From positions 1 to 18,416 of the forward strand of contig JAWLCQ010000090.1 in the NCBI GenBank assembly GCA_041687095.1: a DNA stretch of 18,416 nucleotides, in the 5' to 3' direction. The DNA is from JAWLCQ01 sp041687095. Lineage in GTDB: Bacteria; Planctomycetota; Phycisphaerae; SM23-33. The notes under the pieces were generated by a model, which ran no database searches, was not told the DNA's origin, and was given only the letters and a program-made list of their open reading frames with translations. A program made the position numbers and the translations under genes. Positions 14,918 to 18,416 of the stretch are shown piece after piece; the stretch's first letter is position 1; the number at the start of each line of letters is the position of its first letter.

Positions 14918-16030
14918 ATGTGGACCAAACCATACGGGAAGACGGGCAAGCAGGTATCGGCGGTGTCATTCGGCGGGATGCGGTTTGCGAACCCGCAGGA
15001 CATTGACGCCAGTGCGGCCGTCGTGCTGCATGCGTACAACAAGGGCGTGAACTACTTCGACACCGCCCCGGGGTACTGCGCGGACAAGAGCGAGGAGATC
15101 ACCGGGGCGGCCGTGCGGCAGATGAAGCCCGGGACGTTCTACGTCTCGACGAAGTGCATGGCGGCCGACGGGGAGGAGCTGCGCAAGAGCCTTGAGCGGT
15201 CGCTGCAGCGGCTGAACGTCGAGCGGATCGACTTCTTCCACATCTGGTGCCTGACGTCCCTGGAGGCGTGGAAGGAGCGGCAGGACGGGGGGGCGGTCGC
15301 CGCCGCCCAGAAGGCCAAGGAGGAGGGGCTCATCGAGCACCTCGTCGTCTCCTCGCACCTGGGGGGCGAGGACCTCTCGACCGTGCTCGCCGAGGGCCCC
15401 TTCGAGGGCGTGCTGCTGGGGTATGGGGCGGTGAACTTCCCGTACCGCGAAGCAGCCGTCCAGGCCGCCGGCGACGCGGGGATGGGCGTGGTCACCATGA
15501 ACCCCCTTGGCGGGGGCCTCATCCCCCGCAACGCCGAGCGGTTCCACTTCCTCCGCGGGCCGCAGGACCGCTCCGTCGTCGAGGCGGCGATCCGCTTCAA
15601 TGTGTCCCACCCGCACATCACCACCGCCCTGGTGGGCTTCAGCAACACCGAGCAGGTCGACGAGGCCGTCGCCGCCGTCGAGGACTTCCAGCCCTACCCC
15701 GCCGAGCACTACGAGGCGATGCGGGAGCATGTGCTGGAGTCGTTCGATGGGTTCTGCACCGGCTGCGGGTACTGCGCCCCGTGCCCCAACGGGGTCGACA
15801 TCCCCAAGATGATGGACACGTACAACCAGCGGATCCTCACGGGCCGCCAGGACCCCAAGGTCTTCGCCGAGCGTTTCAAGTGGCACTGGGGCATCGCGCT
15901 GGATCACCCGCTGGCGTGCTCGATGTGCGGGGTCTGCGAGGACCGCTGCACCCAGCACCTGCCCATCCGCGAGCGGATGGAGACGATCCAGAAGGCCATG
16001 CTCGAGGTGCGGGCGCAGGAGGCGAAGTAG
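14918..16030 (+). CDS. Aldo/keto reductase with C-terminal 4Fe-4S domain (copy 2)
   Basis: This is a 370-aa paralogue of the preceding gene with the same layout. D48 and Y53 lie in NYFDTAPGY, K79 in YVSTK and H108 in FFHIWCL. Cysteines 280, 283, 286 and 289 (CTGCGYCAPCP) and 334, 337, 340 and 344 (CSMCGVCEDRC) form two 4Fe-4S sets. The second set has Thr after its last Cys, where copy 1 has the usual Pro. The start at 14918 (MWTKPYGKTG) aligns with the N-terminus of copy 1, with GGAG about 11 bases upstream. The frame is open earlier, but that part is repeat sequence. The two copies clearly differ in sequence, which implies an old duplication or separate recruitment. They could act as a heteromer or on different carbonyl substrates. 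A hairpin 43 bp downstream ends the operon. Confidence 0.92.
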   Translation: MWTKPYGKTGKQVSAVSFGGMRFANPQDIDASAAVVLHAYNKGVNYFDTAPGYCADKSEEITGAAVRQMKPGTFYVSTKCMAADGEELRKSLERSLQRLNVERIDFFHIWCLTSLEAWKERQDGGAVAAAQKAKEEGLIEHLVVSSHLGGEDLSTVLAEGPFEGVLLGYGAVNFPYREAAVQAAGDAGMGVVTMNPLGGGLIPRNAERFHFLRGPQDRSVVEAAIRFNVSHPHITTALVGFSNTEQVDEAVAAVEDFQPYPAEHYEAMREHVLESFDGFCTGCGYCAPCPNGVDIPKMMDTYNQRILTGRQDPKVFAERFKWHWGIALDHPLACSMCGVCEDRCTQHLPIRERMETIQKAMLEVRAQEAK

Positions 16031-16072
16031 CACCCGCGTCCTGCGACGCGCGAAACCGACGCCAAATGGCAA

Positions 16073-16108
16073 GCCCCGCTCGGACCGTCAGCAAGGCCCG
16101 AGCGGGGC
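16073..16108. terminator. Bidirectional terminator-like hairpin between convergent genes
   Basis: The arms GCCCCGCTCGG (16073-16083) and CCGAGCGGGGC (16098-16108) are perfectly complementary over 11 bp with a 14-nt loop. A TTTT at about 16122 is too distant for a textbook U-tract. Its position between the rightward reductase and the leftward RidA gene fits shared termination. Confidence 0.6.
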
Positions 16109-16190
16109 GTGTCGTTGGGGCGTTTTCGCCCTCCCCCATGTCCGTTCACCGGCGCTCATCCCCGCTTCACCGGGATCCCCTGTGCCCCCG

Positions 16191-16652
16191 CTACGCGACC
16201 TCGACGACGAGGTCGAGTTCGACGGGGGCGTTGAGGGGCAGTTCCGCCGCTCCGATGGCGCAGCGGGTGTGCGCGCCGGACTCGCCGAAGGCCCTCACGA
16301 GGATCTCGCTGGCGGCGTTGGCGACTTTGGCCTGGTCGTGGAAGCCCGGGGCGGAGTTGACGAAGACGTTCAGGCGGACGACGCGGCGGACGGCGTCGAG
16401 GGATCCCACCGCCGCCTCGACGGCGGCGAGGGCGTTGAGGACGGCCTGTCGGGCGCACTGCTGGGCCCGCTCCAGGGGCACGTCCGCGGGCACCTTCCCG
16501 GTGGCGAGGAGCGTCCCTGCGGCGACGGGGAGTTGCCCGGACGTGAAGACGAGGTTCCCCGTCCGCAGGGCCGGGACGTAGAGGCCCACGGGCTTGGGCG
16601 GCGGGGGCACCTCAAGCCCCGCCTGGTGCAACGCGTCGCGGATGCGGCTCAT
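16191..16652 (-). CDS. RidA/YjgF-family protein
   Basis: This 153-aa member of the RidA (YjgF/YER057c/UK114) family is normally a trimeric cytosolic enamine/imine deaminase that clears reactive 2-aminoacrylate-type intermediates. TGNLVFTSGQLPV (residues 31-43) is the family motif. VVRLNVFVNSAPGFHDQAKVANAASEIL (91-118) and HTRCAIGAAELPLNAPVELDLV (128-149) follow. R130 matches the catalytic arginine that binds the substrate carboxylate. E145, 15 residues later, matches the conserved glutamate. It is longer than the ~128-aa RidA proper, with about 25 extra N-terminal residues, as in the longer YjgF-like subfamilies, so deaminase activity is likely but not certain. The ATG at 16652 has AGGAG eight bases upstream. 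It lies 187 bp downstream of scpA, across a palindromic element. Confidence 0.88.
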   Translation of the reverse strand: MSRIRDALHQAGLEVPPPPKPVGLYVPALRTGNLVFTSGQLPVAAGTLLATGKVPADVPLERAQQCARQAVLNALAAVEAAVGSLDAVRRVVRLNVFVNSAPGFHDQAKVANAASEILVRAFGESGAHTRCAIGAAELPLNAPVELDLVVEVA

Positions 16653-16764
16653 GGTCGGTCTCCTGCGTTCGTCTGGCTCTGTGGCGATACGAAACTCGTG
16701 CCTCTGCAATACTACGCGCCGACACGGCCGGGGCCAAACCTCCGCCTGGGCCCGCGGGCTTCCA

Positions 16765-16962
16765 CCCTTCTCCCCTGGGGGAGAAGATGTCGCGCAGCGA
16801 CAGATGAGGGGGGCCTTCCAGACCAGCAGGGCCAGGAACTCAAAGAGGACCATGCCCACGGGGCGCAGTCTGCCCCGTGGGGCGATCCGGGCTTTTCCGC
16901 TCTGGAAGGGCCCCCTCACCGCCCTCGCTGCGCTCGGGCACCTCTCCCCCAGGGGAGAGGGG
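16765..16962. repeat. Nested inverted-repeat element overlapping the 3' end of scpA
   Basis: The outer arms are 16765-16786 and 16941-16962 (22 nt, 20 matching when inverted), each itself a 9-bp hairpin (CTTCTCCCC/GGGGAGAAG and CCTCTCCCC/GGGGAGAGG). The middle arms are GGCCTTCCAGA at 16812-16822 and TCTGGAAGGGCC at 16901-16912. The inner perfect 10-bp stem is CCCACGGGGC (16855-16864) with GCCCCGTGGG (16872-16881). Between the outer and middle arms the two sides remain similar (GCGCAGCGA core). The right half is read as the last ~40 codons of scpA. The left half, to 16652, is non-coding. Confidence 0.8.
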
Positions 16963-17838
16963 TTTCGCCGTCTCGTTTCCAGCCGCCTCGTCTTCAGCGG
17001 CCTCGTTTTCCGCCGCCTCGTTTTCCGTCGCCTCGTTTTCAGCGGCCTCGCCTTCAATCGCTTCGCCTTCAGCGGTTTCCGGCTCCTCCTCCTCGTGGAG
17101 GAAGTCGGGCGGGTTGGGGTTCACGTGGATGTGGATCTCGCCGAACGACTGGTCCTGCGTGGCGAGGATGCGCTTCTGGCGGACGAGTTCGAGCATGGCC
17201 AGGAACAGGCCGATGACCTCCGAGCGGCCGGTGCGGCCCTCGAAGATGCGGCGGAACGTCAGCGGGCCCTCCCGATCGAGGCGGTCGAGGATGTCCGTCT
17301 GGTGCAGTTCGATGGGCGTGTCGTCGTAGATGACCTCGTGGTTGCGGACCTGCTGGCCGATGGAGTTGAGCACGTTCTGGAACGCGTCCACGAGGTCCCA
17401 GATCTGCACGTCCTCGAGTTCCAGGGCGGGCTCGGAGAGGTCGGGGGTGTCGGGGCGGCGGGGGAAGCGGAGGGCGTGGATCTCCGCGGCCGAGCCGAGT
17501 TCGTGGGCGGCGTCCTTGAAGGCCTTGTACTGCAGCAGTTGGCGGACGAGTTCGCTGCGGGGGTCGAGGTCGTCGGCGGGGACCTCCTCGCCCTCCTCGC
17601 TCGCCTGCACGGGCAGGAGCATGCGGGTCTTGACCTCCATGAGGGTGGCGGCGAGGACAAGGAACTCCCCCGCCACGTTGGGGTCAAGCGAGTGGATGAC
17701 CTCGACGTAGTGGAGGTACTGCTCCAGGATCCGCGAGATGGGGATGTCGTAGATGTCCACCTCGTCGCGGCGGATGAGGTAGAGCAGCAGGTCCAGCGGT
17801 CCGTTATAGATGTCGAGCGCTACGCGATATTCGTCCAT
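16840..17838 (-). CDS. scpA: Segregation and condensation protein A with aberrant C-terminal tail
   Basis: ScpA is the kleisin subunit of the SMC-ScpA-ScpB condensin that compacts and segregates the chromosome. The core, residues 1-~248, has the N-terminal SMC-neck-binding part (YRVALDIYNGPLDLLLYLI, residues 4-22; then DIYDIPISRILEQYLHYVE), the hydrophobic FLVLAATLMEVKTRMLLP (59-76) and the C-terminal winged helix (PLTFRRIFEGRTGRSEVIGLFLAMLELVRQKRI, 192-224). This is normal family length. After it come an acidic pentapeptide-repeat stretch (about 249-291; ENEAA-like units) and a tail (292-332) encoded by half of a palindromic intergenic repeat. The ATG at 17838 is where the family's conserved start begins. 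The ribosome binding site is weak (GGA). An open frame runs further upstream but is not conserved-looking. Total length is 332 aa against ~250-280 for most relatives. Confidence 0.93.
   Translation of the reverse strand: MDEYRVALDIYNGPLDLLLYLIRRDEVDIYDIPISRILEQYLHYVEVIHSLDPNVAGEFLVLAATLMEVKTRMLLPVQASEEGEEVPADDLDPRSELVRQLLQYKAFKDAAHELGSAAEIHALRFPRRPDTPDLSEPALELEDVQIWDLVDAFQNVLNSIGQQVRNHEVIYDDTPIELHQTDILDRLDREGPLTFRRIFEGRTGRSEVIGLFLAMLELVRQKRILATQDQSFGEIHIHVNPNPPDFLHEEEEPETAEGEAIEGEAAENEATENEAAENEAAEDEAAGNETAKPLSPGGEVPERSEGGEGALPERKSPDRPTGQTAPRGHGPL
16971..17075. repeat. 15-bp tandem repeat inside scpA
   Basis: Seven consecutive 15-bp units of the form CCTCGTTTTCCGCCG run from 16971 to 17075, the outer ones more diverged. 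They are in frame with scpA and encode the acidic pentapeptide repeat on the minus strand. A unit length divisible by three lets copy number change without a frameshift. Confidence 0.85.
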
Positions 17839-17896
17839 GATGCGTCCATCATCGCGGGGGCGGGCGGGGGAATCAAGGGGAGCGGAGGAGAAGGCA

Positions 17897-17924
17897 CTAG
17901 GGACTAGGGACCAGGCAATAGGAG
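17897..17924. repeat. Heptamer repeat upstream of scpA
   Basis: Two perfect CTAGGGA copies (17897-17903, 17904-17910) are followed by two degenerate copies CCAGGCA and ATAGGAG. They lie in the 117-bp gap between the small DUF2283-like gene and scpA, where an scpA promoter would be expected. No promoter was recognised. Confidence 0.55.
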
Positions 17925-17955
17925 GGGGAACGGGGGGGACGTTCATAACCGCGCC

Positions 17956-18258
17956 TCAGCCGGCACGTCCGCTTTCCCGGCGCACACTCTGCCTTGCCAG
18001 GGGAGCGAGTGCCTCATCGGGGACCCGTTCGGCACCGAGTTCTTCCAGCAGGTCGTTGATGCGTTGCACAGGCTCGTTGGCAGGATCGAGCAGTTCGATT
18101 CCCAACGGCCGCCCGTCCTCGGCAAAGTCCACGATCAGCCCCCCGGGATACCGTTGCGTGCGCACCGCGCGTGTGCCTGCGCCGTGCGCCAGGCTGACAT
18201 GGGCCGCGAACAACCGGCCTTCACAGAATGTCAACTGAAGGCAAACGTTTCGTCTCAT
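17956..18258 (-). CDS. Small DUF2283-like protein
   Basis: This small soluble protein of about 100 aa starts MRRNVCLQLTFCEGRLFAAHVSL. The central part TRAVRTQRYPGGLIVDFAEDGRPLGIELLDPA resembles the DUF2283 core, in which an acidic strand (V-DF-DG) precedes G-IE-L. The family has no established function, though some members lie near toxin-antitoxin-like or mobile genes. The C-terminal part (PVQRINDLLEELGAERVPDEALAPLAR) is helical. An alternative ATG nine bases upstream (18267) is equally plausible, as neither has a strong ribosome binding site. It lies upstream of scpA in the same direction, 117 bp away, with a heptamer repeat between. The family call is tentative. Confidence 0.55.
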   Translation of the reverse strand: MRRNVCLQLTFCEGRLFAAHVSLAHGAGTRAVRTQRYPGGLIVDFAEDGRPLGIELLDPANEPVQRINDLLEELGAERVPDEALAPLARQSVRRESGRAG

Positions 18259-18316
18259 GCCTGTCATGCTATCACACCGGCTTCCTTCGCCAGAGAGGCC
18301 GGGGCAATCGAAAACC

Positions 18317-18364
18317 CGTAACCGTTCACGCCTGCCCATGCGACGACAGGAGTCTGAAGAAACA
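18317..18364 (+). repeat. Second copy of the GTAACCGTTCACGCC repeat
   Basis: CGTAACCGTTCACGCCT at 18317-18333 is identical over 17 bp to 12444-12460 in the MITE-like element. The sequence after it (ending in CTGAAGAAA near 18354-18362) also resembles the first copy, with changes. This shows a dispersed repeat family within the window. Confidence 0.7.
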
Positions 18365-18376
18365 GCGGGAGAGAAG

Positions 18377-18416
18377 GGGATTACGCAGATTTCAGGATTA
18401 CACAGAAGAGAGGGAA
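18377..18416. repeat. GATTACGCAGATT-type intergenic repeat, cut by window end
   Basis: The short direct-repeat tract GATTACGCAGATTTC / GGATTACACAGA lies at the right edge. Such tracts recur in the spacers of several environmental bacterial groups. It is incomplete here, so its extent cannot be given. Confidence 0.45.

Noticed and set aside
16191..17057. A longer RidA protein starting inside the scpA tail
   Set aside because: The upstream part is translated repeat sequence (RRRKTRR runs). The ATG at 16652 has a proper ribosome binding site and the expected family start.

Overview
The window is GC-rich and densely coded. It comes from a bacterium whose intergenic spacers are full of short palindromic repeats. 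The gene families, the generally high GC, and spacer repeats of the kinds rich in CACAGAG, in GGATTTCGG and in TAACCGTTCACG suggest a Planctomycetota-like organism. That is an inference from general appearance; the window has no rRNA or other phylogenetic marker that settles it. I found no tRNA, rRNA, CRISPR array, transposase or phage gene.

Region A (1-9000) is an exopolysaccharide / surface-glycan locus. A leftward cluster runs from 5800 down to 132. It encodes a flippase fused to a protein-kinase-like domain, a GT4 glycosyltransferase, a SAM-dependent methyltransferase (stop and start overlapped as ATGA) and, after a 300-bp gap, a non-hydrolysing UDP-GlcNAc 2-epimerase (wecB). Diverging from it across a 600-bp GC-rich gap are UDP-glucose 6-dehydrogenase (ugd) and a UDP-glucuronate 4-epimerase-like SDR. 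Together these would supply ManNAc and uronic-acid nucleotide sugars, add and methylate residues, and move the lipid-linked glycan across the membrane. The glycosyltransferase/methyltransferase pair looks visibly lower in GC than its neighbours.

Region B (9000-12400) holds a large FAD-dependent oxidoreductase with an extra N-terminal domain. Convergent to it is a leftward pair: an unrecognised 120-aa protein and a TSUP (TauE/SafE-type) permease, apparently sharing a good sigma-70-like promoter.

Region C (12400-16100) looks like a redox operon. It contains an ArsR-type repressor overlapping a flavodoxin-like protein by ATGA, then two adjacent aldo/keto reductase paralogues. Each reductase carries a C-terminal domain with two 4Fe-4S cysteine sets. 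A candidate operator palindrome lies immediately upstream of the ArsR ribosome binding site. A strong hairpin after the second reductase probably serves as a convergent terminator.

Region D (16100-18416) carries leftward genes for a RidA-family protein, the condensin subunit ScpA and a small DUF2283-like protein. The ScpA reading frame runs through a 15-bp tandem repeat and then into half of a palindromic repeat element, giving it an unusual acidic and then repeat-encoded tail.

Four intergenic elements (7733-7972, 12436-12659, 14756-14864, 16765-16962) share one architecture of inverted repeats nested inside inverted repeats, yet have unrelated sequences. These elements, the flippase-kinase fusion and the ArsR/flavodoxin/Fe-S reductase operon are the most interesting things here.
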